From contig NZ_CP036426.1 in the NCBI RefSeq assembly GCF_007752535.1, positions 3,224,001-3,288,000 on the forward strand: a stretch of 64,000 nt of DNA, read 5' to 3'. Under the pieces are notes generated by a model. That model was not told where the DNA came from and did not search any database. It was given only the letters and a program-made list of their open reading frames with translations. This DNA is from Tautonia plasticadhaerens. GTDB lineage: Bacteria > Planctomycetota > Planctomycetia > Isosphaerales > Isosphaeraceae. Within the stretch, counting starts at the first letter, position 1. The number at the start of each line of letters is the position of its first letter. Position numbers and translations under genes: made by a program. Of this stretch, positions 35,170-49,069 are shown piece after piece.

Positions 35170-36552
35170 TCAATGACGATTAATTGCATGATGATGTGGA
35201 GCCCCCTGGGATGAGGGGCGGACCCCGGGGGGCTCGGGAGGCGTATGGGGGAGCGGGCAGGGGATGGTGCACGACTCGTTGCAGGGTACGGGGGGGGCGA
35301 GCAGCGTCGGGGGGATCTGCGTCGACGGCTGGGCCAGTGGGACCGCCGAGGTGGTCGAGATGGTGGTCATGCCCGGCGAGGACGCCTGGGACAGCGGCGC
35401 CTCCAGCGTCGTCTCCTGCTCGGAGACGATCCGGACCCGGCCGAGCCGCGTCAGCCGCTCGCCGAACCGCGCCGCCGCCGAGGCGAGCATCCCCGGCCCC
35501 CGGACCCGCACCCGGCTCCTCGACGCGCTGGTCGGCAGGTTCATCTGCTGGTTCGACACCGCGGCCAATTGGGTCGGCTGCGCCGCCAGGGCCATCGTCG
35601 GCGGGGCCGCCGCCATCATCATCGGGGACGGCTGGGCCGCCATCATCATCGGGGACGGCTGGGCGGCAACCATCATCGCAGACGGCTGGGCGGCCATCAT
35701 CTGCGTCGGCTGCGGCGCCATCGCCAGTTGGCTCGGCTGCGAGGCCGGCAGGAATAGGTTCGGCGTGGGGGCCGAGGCCGGGGCCATCGCCATCACCTGC
35801 TGCTGGGGCACGTACACCATCGGCGACTGGGCCGGGGACATGAAGACCTGGGGCGCCTGCTGCTGGATGACGAAGTTCTGGCTCGGCACCGAGATCACGC
35901 TGGCCGGGGTCGACGCCATCTGGGGCACCATGGACATCATCATCGGCTGGCCGTACTGCGGCGTCGGGCTCCCCGACGGGACGCTCGGCGTGGAGTAGCT
36001 TTGCGGCGAAGGCAGCGACTTGTCGGCGTGCGACGCCTGCACGAGCGCGGGGTCGGCCATCGGCCGGCCGGCCGAGGCCGAGGCTGAGGCCGGCGGAGGG
36101 GGCGACAGTTCGCCGAGCCAGCCGGCCAGGGCCGCGACGCTGGCGCAGTCCTCGTCCGTCAGGTGCCGGACCAGGCCCGAGTCGCCCAGGCGGTAGACGA
36201 CCGCCGTCGGGAAGGTCGCCACCCCCATCGCCGAGACCAGTTCCGGGTCGTCCTCGGCGACCAGCTCCAGCACCTGGACAAGCCCTCGGTGTTGCCTGGC
36301 CCATTCGCCCTGGAGGAACTGGCGGGCGAACTCCGACGAGGCGGGGAGCCGACGGGAGGTGATGAGTAACACCGCCGGCACGCCCCGGTCGCGGGTCATC
36401 GCCACCGCAGAGCGAGCGGTGGAGCTCGCCGCGGGAGCCGTCGTCTCCGAGGCGAGGGCCCCGGCGGGCGTGAGCCCCGACCAGGCCATCGCCGAGGCGA
36501 TCGCCATCGCGACCGCGATCCTCCGATTCGAGCAGGTCACCATCATCTTCAT
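35170..36552 (-). CDS. secreted thioredoxin-fold-like protein with Met/Gln/Pro repeat region
   Basis: 460 residues from ATG 36552 (AGGA five bases upstream). The signal peptide (AVAMAIASAMAWSGLTPAGA) is followed by about 100 residues resembling a thioredoxin fold: GVPAVLLITSRRLPASSEFA, VQVLELVAEDDPELVSAMGV and ATFPTAVVYRLGD, the last matching the cis-proline region. No CxxC is present, so it would not be redox-active. The remaining 300 residues are low-complexity: Pro/Gln/Ser, then tandem AAQPSPMMM units, a basic patch (SASRSRVRVRGPGMLASAAA), and a Cys-containing, His-ending tail. Probably a cell-surface protein; function unknown. Confidence 0.65.
   Translation of the reverse strand: MKMMVTCSNRRIAVAMAIASAMAWSGLTPAGALASETTAPAASSTARSAVAMTRDRGVPAVLLITSRRLPASSEFARQFLQGEWARQHRGLVQVLELVAEDDPELVSAMGVATFPTAVVYRLGDSGLVRHLTDEDCASVAALAGWLGELSPPPPASASASAGRPMADPALVQASHADKSLPSPQSYSTPSVPSGSPTPQYGQPMMMSMVPQMASTPASVISVPSQNFVIQQQAPQVFMSPAQSPMVYVPQQQVMAMAPASAPTPNLFLPASQPSQLAMAPQPTQMMAAQPSAMMVAAQPSPMMMAAQPSPMMMAAAPPTMALAAQPTQLAAVSNQQMNLPTSASRSRVRVRGPGMLASAAARFGERLTRLGRVRIVSEQETTLEAPLSQASSPGMTTISTTSAVPLAQPSTQIPPTLLAPPVPCNESCTIPCPLPHTPPEPPGVRPSSQGAPHHHAINRH
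35606..35712 (-). repeat. tandem 27-base coding repeat (about four units)
   Basis: Units of about 27 bases carrying ATCATCATCGGGGACGGCTG on the plus strand repeat four times with increasing divergence. They encode AAQPSPMMM/AAQPSAMMV-type units in the minus-strand protein. Two adjacent units are nearly identical. Confidence 0.7.
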
Positions 36553-36680
36553 CCCCGTCCTGGAGTTTCGGGGCGACATCCTGTCGCTCGCCGGACACCG
36601 ACGCCATCAATCCACACCGACTCGTCCCATCGGGGCTGGCCCCTCGGCCCAGCTCCCCCGGCCCTCGTCCCCGGCTTCGA

Positions 36681-37976
36681 TCACTTGAGGGACCGCCCGG
36701 AGGCCTCCCGGAAGGCCCGTGCCAGGGCCTGGAACTGGTCTTCCATCCGCTCGCGCTGGGGTGGGGTCAGCGGGCGATCCATGCTCGCCGGCTGACGGAC
36801 GTCCAGGCCGACGGACTGCATCTGGGCGATCGTGAATCCGGTCAGCGGCTGGAGCAGCGCCTGGCTCCACGCGAGCCGCCGGGCCGGGTCGCTCGGGATC
36901 ACCACGTCGAGCCGCCGGCTCAGCTCGCTCTGCGCGTCGCCGAAGCTGGTGTAGAGCGTCGAGCGTTCCGCCACCGCCTGGAAGACGTCGGCCACCTCCC
37001 CGGCCAGCCGATCCCCCTCCGCCAGGCCGGGCAGGGCCGACGCCACCACCGCTTCGGGGCTCGTCACCGCCGGGTCGTTGGGTGGGGCCGATCCGGCCAT
37101 CGTCGCCGGGGAGGCGGGATTCATCGTCCCGTTCATCGCCGCCGGGGACAGCCCGCTGCCCATCGGCGCGGAGCCGACCAGCACCGAGACGCCGTCCGGC
37201 TCGCTGATCTCCCCGCCGACTCCCACCACCAGGGCGAACTGGTAGAGCCCCTGCGCCGTCGGCACGAACGAGTAGTACTCCCGCTCCTGCTTCGGGGCCA
37301 GGATGGGCGGCCCGGCCACCTGGATCCACCGGAGGACGAGCCCCGAATCCGGCCGGCTGGCCGACCCGTTGAGCGTGACCCGGTGCCCGACCAGGCCGAC
37401 CTGGTCGTCCCCCGCGTCGGCCCTCGCCGGGCCCGACGGCTCGCCCCCCTCCACCGGGACGACGAACCGGACGACCCGGACCGCCCCCGCCCTGGCCTCG
37501 ATCCTCAGGAACGAGAGCCGGGACGCCCCCCCGGGGACCTCGACCTCGACGGTCCTCCCGTCCGGCCGTTTCAGCTCGACCCGGGGCCCTTCGACCTGGA
37601 TCCACCGGTACAGGTCGGCCGGCTCGGCCTCGCCGTCGGCGATGTCCAGCTCCACGGTCGAGCCCGGCTCGGCGAGCTTGCCCGCCTTCAGGCCCGCCTC
37701 GGCGTAGGAGACGGCCGGGATCCCCTGCGGCCCACGGTCGTCGCCGAGCACGGGGGAGAACCCCGGATCCGACGGCGGCGGGACGACCACGTCCGGGCCC
37801 CCCCCCGGGGTCCCCTCGGCCCGGGAGATGACCGACGGCGGCAGATCAACCGGCCCGGGAGGCGGCACCTCCTGCGCCCGAAGCCCCGGCACGACCACCA
37901 TCACAATCAGCCCCAGCGCGGCCCTCGTCGATCGAGGCCCGCCGGGTCGCGGCCTGTCGCAGGTCTCGGCGATCAC
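36681..37976 (-). CDS. secreted protein with PKD-like domains, function unknown
   Basis: 431 residues from GTG 37976, preferred because GGGAGG lies seven bases before it and it yields a signal peptide (RAALGLIVMVVVPGLRA). Residues about 95-180 and 185-290 look like two immunoglobulin-type units. The second is a good PKD-like match: ADAGDDQVGLVGHRVTLNGS, LVLRWIQVAGPPI and YYSFVPTAQGLYQFALVVG. The first also contains RWIQVEGPRVEL. A Met/Pro/Ala linker leads to a helical C-terminal part (ADVFQAVAERSTLYTSFGDA, MEDQFQALARAFREASG). Such domains are usual in surface adhesion or binding proteins. A longer upstream frame exists but reads as noise. Confidence 0.65.
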   Translation of the reverse strand: MIAETCDRPRPGGPRSTRAALGLIVMVVVPGLRAQEVPPPGPVDLPPSVISRAEGTPGGGPDVVVPPPSDPGFSPVLGDDRGPQGIPAVSYAEAGLKAGKLAEPGSTVELDIADGEAEPADLYRWIQVEGPRVELKRPDGRTVEVEVPGGASRLSFLRIEARAGAVRVVRFVVPVEGGEPSGPARADAGDDQVGLVGHRVTLNGSASRPDSGLVLRWIQVAGPPILAPKQEREYYSFVPTAQGLYQFALVVGVGGEISEPDGVSVLVGSAPMGSGLSPAAMNGTMNPASPATMAGSAPPNDPAVTSPEAVVASALPGLAEGDRLAGEVADVFQAVAERSTLYTSFGDAQSELSRRLDVVIPSDPARRLAWSQALLQPLTGFTIAQMQSVGLDVRQPASMDRPLTPPQRERMEDQFQALARAFREASGRSLK

Positions 37977-38664
37977 GATTGACCTCCCTGCCGGATCGCG
38001 TCCGATTCGCAATTCCACCCCAAACACAACCATCCTGCCCGTTGTATCGACCGCCCCGGGACGGCAGCGTTGGGAAAAGATGGCGATTCCCCCCCGCCTC
38101 GCGTCCCCCGGGGCCCGGTCGCCCCCCGACCCCCTCGGGACCACTCCCCCGCCGGTCGCCGGGTGCGACCCCCGACCGGGGTCCCGCCCCGGCCGGGCCC
38201 GCACCCCGACCATTCGACGCAATCCCCCTCCCACACATGGATTTCGCAACGGGCCCGGCACGGAAGCCTCTCCGGCCCCGTGCCGAAGCCCGGGCCCTCC
38301 GGCCCCCTCCCGCCATTTCGGATGACTGCCGAGACGGGATTTCACGATGATTACGTCGGACGCACGAGTAGGCCGGCGGCCGTGTCTCCCCCCTTCGGGC
38401 CGCCCCCGACCCGAGGCCGACCCGGATCCGCTCCTTGGCAAGCCGAATCGCCCCCCTTCCGCTCTTCGCTCCCCGGGGACCGGCCGTCAGGGGTCCCGTC
38501 CTTGGCCCTCGGACGATCCGGGCGCCTGGCGGCATCGGTTCGCGGGCAACCCGAGGTACCCTCGCCCTCGCCGAACCGGGGATCGGGGTGTCGCCCAGCC
38601 CGAGGCAGCAACCGTCCCCGGATGATCCGCCACCCCGTCCGCCGCCGACCACGCCCTCGTTCCC

Positions 38665-38783
38665 GGCGAAACGAAGCCAATCGACCCCGGGCCGGTTCGC
38701 GGAGCGAACCCAATCCGATCGACGCAACCCCAAATCCTGCAAGGGAAATTCCCCGTCTTCCCCCGGCGCACCGGGGCGCACCG
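38665..38783. repeat. intergenic dispersed repeat, copy A
   Basis: Starts GGCGAAACGAAGCCAATCGA and ends with GGGCGCACCG units. It contains a 7-bp hairpin GGTTCGC-GGA-GCGAACC. Most of the first 75 bases match copy B at 38914 with a handful of substitutions; the middle part differs in length. Structure and position between genes are those of a REP-like dispersed repeat. Confidence 0.7.
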
Positions 38784-38913
38784 ACCCATCTCGGTCGCCT
38801 CCGCGATCGCCCTTCGAAGGACCTCGCCCCCCGACCGGGGATGGCAGGGTGCCCCCCGGACCACCGGCGCCGCAGTCCCTCGACGCCGATCCCCGGCCCC
38901 CCGTCCCGGTCGC

Positions 38914-39042
38914 GGCGAAACGAAGCCAATCGACCCGGATCCGGCTCGCGGAGCGAACCCAATTCGATCGGCGCAACCCTTTTTCCCAAAAGGGAAATCC
39001 CCCGGCGCACCGGGGCGCACCGGGGCGCACCGCGGCGCACCG
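38914..39042. repeat. intergenic dispersed repeat, copy B, with 10-base tandem units
   Basis: Same opening as copy A (GGCGAAACGAAGCCAATCGA). The hairpin is GGCTCGC-GGA-GCGAACC with one mismatch. It carries an extra hairpin CCCTTTT-TCCC-AAAAGGG (38977-38994). The 3' end expands to four tandem copies of a 10-base unit related to GGGCGCACCG, where copy A has two. Confidence 0.7.
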
Positions 39043-39156
39043 GGTCCCCGCCGCCCCCGGCTCGGGCCGGCTCGGGCCGGGCCGAGGGGAAGGCGGGAAT
39101 CCCGTCCCGTCCCGTCCCGCCTCGAGCGGCCCGAGGTCCCACCGCGGCCGTCGAGG

Positions 39157-43138
<3,982 letters not shown>

Positions 43139-43146
<8 letters not shown>

Positions 43147-46036
43147 GATCGGAGCCCTCCGGGCGGGCGTCGGCGATCCGCTCGACCTCGGTGGCGCACC
43201 GGATCATCGCCGAGCCGAAGTACGGATTGCGGACCTCCTCGGTGGCCTGGAGCCAGGCGGCCCCCCGGCCGTCGAAGGCCATCGGGCAGTGCATTCGGTA
43301 GACCGGCGAGCCGACCTCCGGGCGGTACGCCTCGAAGAGCACCGGCATCTCCTCCGACATCAGGGCGAAGCCGGCGCGGAGGGGCTCGATCCCGTCGGCC
43401 TCCGTCATGCGATCGACCGCCGCCCGGAGGTTCTCCCGCTCGCGATCCCAGGCGTCCCGCGCGTCGTCCTCCAGGGTCGACGCATCCACCGATGCCAGCA
43501 CATCCCCAAGTTCCCCGGCGGCCCGCCGGGAGGCGTCCGGGTCGTCGGAGGCGAGGGCACCCTGGAGATCAAGGTATGCGTCCCAGAGACCGGCCAACTG
43601 CCTCCGGAATCCGTCCGGGATGTTCGCCGGGGCGGCCTCGACGGGAGCGGGGGGAGGAGGGCCGTCCCAGACGACCTCGACCCCGGTGGTGCAGCGGGGC
43701 ATCCGCTGGCCCATGTACGGGTTCCGGACCTCCTCCCCGGACTGCAACCAGGAGGCCCCGGCGTCGTCGAGGGCCATCGAGCAGGAATGGGCCACGACTG
43801 TGCCAACCGGCCCGGCCAGGCCGATCGACGCCACGACCGGCCGGAGCGCCGTCGACCACCGCTCGAAGGCCGATCGCAGGGCGGGCAAATCCTCGGCATC
43901 GACCATCCGGGCGAGGGCCTCGTCCAGGTCTCCCCGGGCCGAGTCCCAGAGGTCCCGGGCCTTGCCCTCCAGGGAATCGGCCTCGATCCCGGCCAGCGCC
44001 GCCGAGGCGGCCCCGGCCGAGGCCCGGGCGGCCTCGGGGTCGTCGGCGACGAGGGCATCCCGGGCGGCGAGGTAGGACTCCCAGAGCGGCCCGAGCCGGT
44101 CCCGGAAGGCCGGGGGCACGTCCAGGGGGGCCGAGGCGAGCAGGGTCCCCGGGTCGTCGGGCAGGCCGAAGGTGGACCGGAGCCGGCCGACGTCGGCGAA
44201 CAGCCGGTCGACGGCCTCCGTCTCCCGACCGGGGCTCAGCGCCCATCTCCCCTCGACGGCGTCGTTCCGGAGCCTCATCGACAGCTCCTTCCAGGCCATC
44301 GCCGCCCGGCCCTGCAAGGCGGACGCATCGACGGAGGCCACGGCGTCCTCGAACCGGCGGAGGGCTTCCCGGGTCGCGGCGCGGTCGCCTGACCCGCCCA
44401 GCTCCCGCACCGCCCCGGCCGCCTCCTGGAGCCGGGCGAGCTGTCGGGAGACCGAGGGCGGGGCGTGCAGTGCCTCCTCCATCACCTCCTCCAGGCCGCC
44501 GTCGGGGTTCATCATGCTCGGCTTCGCGGCGATCTGGAGGGCACTATCGAGCTTGAAGTTCCCCTGGGTGACGACCCGTTCCCCCTCCTCCAGCCCGGCC
44601 CGGACGATGTAGGAGTCGCCGGCCCTGGGGCCGAGGACGATTTCCCGGCCCTCGTAGGTGGGCGAATCGGCGTCGGGGCGCTCGACGTAGACGACGGCCC
44701 TGGTGCCGGTCTTCAGGACCGCCGGGACGGGCACGACCAGCGGCTCGGCCGACTCGTCGGCCGCCGAGGCCGCCGAGACGTAACCGAGGGATTCGGTCCG
44801 CACCAGGGGCATCCCGCAGACGTCGCAGTCGCCGGCCGAGTCCTTGACGACGCCGGGGTGCATCCGGCAGATCCACTTGCCGACCAGGCCGGGGTCCATC
44901 ACCCGGCCGGCCGTGGCCACCTGGGCCCGGACCGAGGCCCTCACGAACATGTCCGGCTTCAGCCGGCCGCTCGGGTTCGGCACGTTCACCCGGACCTTCA
45001 CCGTCCGGGTCTCGGCGTCGAGGACCGGGTCGATGAAGGCGACGGTGCCGGTGAAGACCTCGCCGGGATAGGCCTCGGTGGTGAACTCCACCTCCTGCCC
45101 GTAGCGGAGCCAGGGCAGGTCGGATTCGTACGCGTCCAGCTTCACCCAGAGCCTGGAGAGGTCGGAGATCGTGTAGATCCGAGTCCCCGTGTCCACATAC
45201 ATCCCCTCCTGGACATTCTTCTGGATGACGATCCCGGACATCGGCGCGTAGATCGTCAGGTTCTCCGACGGCTCGTCCTGCGACTCGATCTGGCCGATCT
45301 GCCCCTCGGTCAGGCCCCAGAGCCGGAGCTTCTCCCGGGCGGATTCCAGCAACCGCTCGGCGCCGAGGGCCCCGGTCGTCGACCTCCGCTGCTCGACGGC
45401 CTGGCGGGCCCGGATCAATTCGGCCTGGGCGCTGTACAGCTCGGGGCTGTAGATGGAGACCATGTGGTCCCCCTCCTGCACCTCGACCCCGGTGTAGTCG
45501 ACGAAGAGCCGGTCGAGCCGGCCGGGGACCCAGGCGGTGATGTAGCCGAGCCTCGTCTCGTCATAGTCGACCTTGCCCACCATGCGGACGGTCGCCGTGA
45601 CGTACCGGCGCTCGACGGGGGCGACCTTCAGGTCGAGCAGCGCCCGGGCCTCCCGGCTGATGGAGACCTCGCGGAGCGCCTCCGCCTCGCCGCCGCCGCC
45701 CTCATCGGCCGGGATCAGATCCATTCCGCAGATCGGGCAGTCTCCCGGGTTGGGCTGGCGGATCTGGGGGTGCATCGAGCAGGCCCAGACCGTCTCCCCG
45801 GCGGCATCGGGCGACGCGGATCCCACTCCGACGGCCCCGGCCCCCTCGGCTCCCGTCGGCAGGAGATAGCGGCCGACGCCGACCCCGATCCCGAGGGCCG
45901 CCAGCACGACGAAGGTCGTCACCAGGGCGCCCGCGATCCTTCCGGCCCCCCCCCGCCGGAGAGGCGTCGAGGGCGGTGTGGCGGCGGACGCGCCAAGACC
46001 GGCCGACGGCTCGGGCTTCGCAACCTGTCCAGACAT
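43139..46036 (-). CDS. cusB: CusB-type efflux adaptor fused to metal-binding and DUF3347-like domains
   Basis: 965 residues, about twice a normal CusB. One N-terminal span (GALVTTFVVLAALGIGVGVG) leads to a first heavy-metal-binding domain, WACSMHPQIRQPNPGDCPIC then GMDL. The adaptor core follows (VKVAPVERRYVTATVRMVGK, VYSPEL-like SIYSPELYSAQAEL, IYAPMSGIVIQKNVQEGMYV). A second metal-binding domain (WICRMHPGVVKDSAGDCDVC, GMPL) sits near residue 395. The C-terminal 460 residues hold three helical units resembling DUF3347; the second and third end with the cysteine motifs HSCSMALDDAGASWLQ...EVRNPYMG and MHCPMAFDGRGAAWLQ...EVRNPYFG. The first lacks that motif. GGAGG precedes ATG 46036. Confidence 0.88.
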
Positions 46037-46272
46037 GGGTTACCTCCAGCACGCCCGGGCGGGCGTCCGAGTGCTCGGAGTCGGGACCGAGGGGTTCTGG
46101 TGCCGCCCCCGACGAGGACGGCCCTGCGATCCACGTCCGCCCGTTCCCGGGCGATCCTGGCTCCCGGCCGGAACGGGTCCGAGGCCCGGGGACGACAAAC
46201 GGGACCGGGGACGCCGATCGCCCGCAACAGGGCGTTATCGCGCCGGGCGATCGGAACGGGGCGGATCCCGGG

Positions 46273-46767
46273 TCAGTTCAGGAGATGGAGCGTGCGCAGA
46301 TAGATCGGCACGCGATCCCGACCGGAAGCGACGGGGGGGATGGGGCAGGGGGCCTCGCCGGAGGAACAGGCGGTAGGGAGTCCGGCAAGGGTCGTCTCGG
46401 AGGAGGCCGAAGGGGCAGGCCTACCTTCCGAAGCCCTCGGATCGGGACGGGACGCGGGAAGATCCGGCTCATCGGACGGGCAGAGGCAGGCGCGGCACGG
46501 CTCGACGGCCGGGGACCGGACGGGGGCGCCCGGGACGCCGATCTCGGCAGTCGGGGAGGGTGTGGTCCTCGACTCCGGGACGGGGGCCTCGCAGCAGCCG
46601 CAGCCGGCGGCCCCACCCTTCATCCCGCAGGCGGCGGCCGTGTCCGGGACCCCATTCCTGGCCGTCGTGCAGGCCGAGGCCGCCTCCGCCGCGCAGAGCG
46701 AGCCGAGGATCGCGGCGATCGCGAACCAGGGGGCTCGGCGGCGATGATCGCGGGAGGCCTTCGACAT
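46273..46767 (-). CDS. small secreted cysteine-rich protein upstream of the metal pump
   Basis: 164 residues from ATG 46767 (GAGGAA upstream). Signal peptide APWFAIAAILGSLCAAEAAS. The mature part has about ten cysteines, in the clusters GCGCC and EPCRACLC, plus Pro/Ser-rich linkers; it ends RVPIYLRTLHLLN. No known domain. It is the first gene in the same direction as the CusB/CusA pair, 236 bases upstream of cusB, so it may be in the same regulon. Binding of a soft metal in the periplasm is a reasonable guess from the cysteines and neighbours, nothing more. Confidence 0.55.
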   Translation of the reverse strand: MSKASRDHRRRAPWFAIAAILGSLCAAEAASACTTARNGVPDTAAACGMKGGAAGCGCCEAPVPESRTTPSPTAEIGVPGAPVRSPAVEPCRACLCPSDEPDLPASRPDPRASEGRPAPSASSETTLAGLPTACSSGEAPCPIPPVASGRDRVPIYLRTLHLLN

Positions 46768-47071
46768 CAATTCCTCGATCGGGATCGAACGGCGACTCCA
46801 ACCCGAACATACCCTCGGCGAGGGGGGCGGGCAAGGCGAGCTGCGAGGCCGAGGGCAGGCGATGGACCTTGACCGTACTTCCTCCTACGCATGAAGACGG
46901 CGCGAGGTTCGCCCTGGAAGCATCAATCGGCAAGAGAAGGGCCAGCCCCCGATGCCGGAGAATCGCCAAACGTCGAACCCTCCCCCGGCCGATTGAGGAA
47001 CCTGGATTCAGGGGCGGCACTCGCAGTCGAGCTGGCCCGCCGGTCCCTCTCGAACCGGAGCGAGCGAGACG
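46768..47071. other. divergent intergenic region of the metal-efflux locus
   Basis: 304 bases between the Cys-rich protein gene (minus) and the CusC-like gene (plus). TTGACC at 46869-46874 could be a -35, but no good -10 or MerR-type dyad was found at the required distance. No regulator gene is present nearby. Confidence 0.35.
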
Positions 47072-48595
47072 ATGAGGCATCGCTGGCGCGTCGGCATGGG
47101 GGCGGCCCTGATGTTGGGAGGGGGCGGCTGTGCCCTGCCCAGCCAGGCCCCGCAGTACGCCGAGGTCGCGGCGAACCTGCGGGACGCGGCGATCCGGCCC
47201 CCGCACTCGATCGGCCCGGACGAGCCGATGGCCGCCGCGCTCGACCCCGCCCCGGCCCCTCCCGGCCTGGTCGGCCCCCGGCCCGTCGACGACTTCATCC
47301 GCCGGGCCCTGGCCGAGAACCGGACGGTCCAGGCCGCCTACTACAACGTGATGGCGCAGAAGCACCGGATCCCGCAGGTCACCTCGCTGGAGGATCCGGT
47401 CGTCTCGAACACGATCTACCCGAGCGGCTCGAACGGCCTGCAGACCGCCGCCGGGTACGTGCCGTGGAACGTCCTGGTCGCGCAGCAGTTCCCCTGGTTC
47501 GGCACGCTCGCCCTGCGGGGAGAGGCGGCCGAGCAGGACGTGAAGGTGGCCCTCGCCGAGTTGGCCACCGCGCAGCTCGACGTGGTCGAGGCCGTCAAGC
47601 GGGCGTATGCCGACCTGTACGCCAATGAGCGCTCGGCCGTCATCCTGGGTCAGAACCGGGCGCTGGTCGAGGACTTCATCGAGATCGCCCGCATCCAGTA
47701 CGAGAGCGGGCAGACGAGCCAGCAGGACGTGCTCAGCGCCGAGGTCGCCCTGGCCGACCTCGACCGGGAGTTCGTCGGCATCCGCCAGGGGATCGAGTCG
47801 GCCCGGGCCGACCTGGCCGCGCTGATGCACGTCACCCCCGAGGCCCCGCTGCAGACCACCCTCGACCCTCCGGCCGGAGACGTGCCCGGGCAGGTCGACC
47901 GGCTCTACCGCCTGGCCGTCGCCTCCCGCCCCGAGCTTCGGGGACGGCTCGCCGCCGTGGCGAGGGACGCGGCGGCGGTCGAGCTGGCGAAGAAGCGGTC
48001 GGCGCCGAACGTGACGCTCGGGTTCAACTACGGCCTCGTCTCCGAGGACGACGCCCTCGCGCCGATGGCCAACGGCAATGACAACCTCGGCGTCTTCGTC
48101 GGCTTCAACCTGCCGATCTACCGGCGGAAGGTCGACGGCGCCATCCTGGAAGCCCAGGCCCGGGCCGTGGCCGACGCCAAGCTCTACGACGCCGAGCGCG
48201 ACGGCGTGTACCGGGAGCTGAAGGACCTCCTCTCCCGGGCCCGGGCTCAGCGAGAGACGCTCGACCTGTTCCGGGCCAGCATCCTCCCCCGGGCCCGGGA
48301 CGCCCTCGACATCGCCCTGGCCGACTACCAGGCCGGCGGCGTCGACTTCCTGACGCTCATCAGTGCCTGGCGGGAGGTGCTCCAGATCGAGCTGCAGGTC
48401 GCCCTCTTCGAGGCCGAGCTGGTCAAGAGCGTCGCCTCGCTGGAGCGGGCCGTGGGCCTCCAACTGCGGGACCACCCCCCGGCGCCGGGGGCGGAGCATC
48501 TCCCCGTCGGGGGATCGCCCGACGAGGCCCCGCCGCCCCCGCCGGGATCCGGCGTCGGCCCGGGGACCGAGGAGGACCGCGTCGGCGACCGATGA
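47072..48595 (+). CDS. TolC-family outer-membrane lipoprotein, CusC-like
   Basis: 507 residues. The start region MRHRWRVGMGAALMLGGGGC is a lipoprotein signal with its cysteine near residue 20. The body shows two TolC repeats: FIRRALAENRTVQAAYYNVM, LVAQQFPWFGTLALRGEAAE, IARIQYESGQTSQQDVLSAE and, in the second half, ASRPELRGRLAAVARDAAAV, SAPNVTLGFNYGLVSEDDAL, DYQAGGVDFLTLISAWREVL. These are the features of metal-efflux outer-membrane factors, with which the divergent CusA/CusB pair would assemble. The C-terminal 40 residues are Pro/Gly-rich and acidic. GGAG lies upstream of the ATG. Confidence 0.88.
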   Translation: MRHRWRVGMGAALMLGGGGCALPSQAPQYAEVAANLRDAAIRPPHSIGPDEPMAAALDPAPAPPGLVGPRPVDDFIRRALAENRTVQAAYYNVMAQKHRIPQVTSLEDPVVSNTIYPSGSNGLQTAAGYVPWNVLVAQQFPWFGTLALRGEAAEQDVKVALAELATAQLDVVEAVKRAYADLYANERSAVILGQNRALVEDFIEIARIQYESGQTSQQDVLSAEVALADLDREFVGIRQGIESARADLAALMHVTPEAPLQTTLDPPAGDVPGQVDRLYRLAVASRPELRGRLAAVARDAAAVELAKKRSAPNVTLGFNYGLVSEDDALAPMANGNDNLGVFVGFNLPIYRRKVDGAILEAQARAVADAKLYDAERDGVYRELKDLLSRARAQRETLDLFRASILPRARDALDIALADYQAGGVDFLTLISAWREVLQIELQVALFEAELVKSVASLERAVGLQLRDHPPAPGAEHLPVGGSPDEAPPPPPGSGVGPGTEEDRVGDR

Positions 48596-48607
48596 CCCCG
48601 GGCCGGC

Positions 48608-49069
48608 TCAACCGCCGCCGAGCACCGAGGGGGCCCCGAACGGAGATCCGAGCCGAGGGGGCATCACCCCGGGCATCCCGACGCTCGGCGATCGGATCAG
48701 GCCAACCCGGCCCATCGCCCCGCCCGGGATCGAGACGCCGCGGCCCCCCATTCGGGAGACGCCGCCGATCGGCGTCCGGGCCATGCCGGTGCCGCCGATC
48801 GGCGTCCGGGGGGCCGGCTCGGGGTTCGTCGCCATCCCGACCGGCGGCCTCGGCTCCAGGGCCCGCTGGGCGATATAGCCCCCGAATCCGCCGGCATAGG
48901 GGAGGTAGGAACTCCCCATCTCCGTCCGGTACGACCGCATGATCGTCATCGCCCCATAGCCGCCGAGCGGCCGGCGCCGGACGCCCACCTGGCCGATCGC
49001 CAGTCCGGGAGCGCCCCCCAGCATCATCGCCAGCCAGGCCACGACCACCACCCTCGATGTCCGACTCAT
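48608..49069 (-). CDS. small secreted Gly/Arg/Pro-rich protein, function unknown
   Basis: 153 residues from ATG 49069, with GGAGG six bases upstream. Signal peptide VVVVAWLAMMLGGAPGLAIG. The mature protein has an aromatic segment (YGAMTIMRSYRTEMGSSYLP, YAGGFGGYIAQRALE) followed by short repeats RTPIGGTGMARTPIGGVSRM. The convergent CusC-like gene ends 13 bases away. No family recognised. Confidence 0.55.
   Translation of the reverse strand: MSRTSRVVVVAWLAMMLGGAPGLAIGQVGVRRRPLGGYGAMTIMRSYRTEMGSSYLPYAGGFGGYIAQRALEPRPPVGMATNPEPAPRTPIGGTGMARTPIGGVSRMGGRGVSIPGGAMGRVGLIRSPSVGMPGVMPPRLGSPFGAPSVLGGG

Larger units (their letters stand above)
37977..39156. other. repeat-rich non-coding region of about 1.2 kb
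   Basis: No convincing gene. The open frames on both strands give Arg/Pro/Gly-rich noise. The region contains two copies of a roughly 120-base repeat (38665-38783 and 38914-39042), a 10-base tandem repeat, and short GC slippage tracts (GGCTCGGGCC units near 39060 and CCCGT units near 39103-39119). It separates the secreted-protein patch from the metal-efflux genes. Confidence 0.6.

Noticed and set aside
35606-35712. CRISPR-like array
   Set aside because: The repeats are contiguous in-frame coding units of about 27 bases without spacers, encoding AAQPSPMMM.
37977-39156. Several overlapping frames of 200-400 codons in the gap
   Set aside because: Arg/Pro/Gly-rich noise crossing tandem and dispersed repeats; no domain, signal peptide or binding site.
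46869-46900. MerR/CueR-type operator upstream of the CusC-like gene
   Set aside because: TTGACC is present but there is no matching dyad or -10 at 19-20 bases, and no MerR-type regulator gene nearby.
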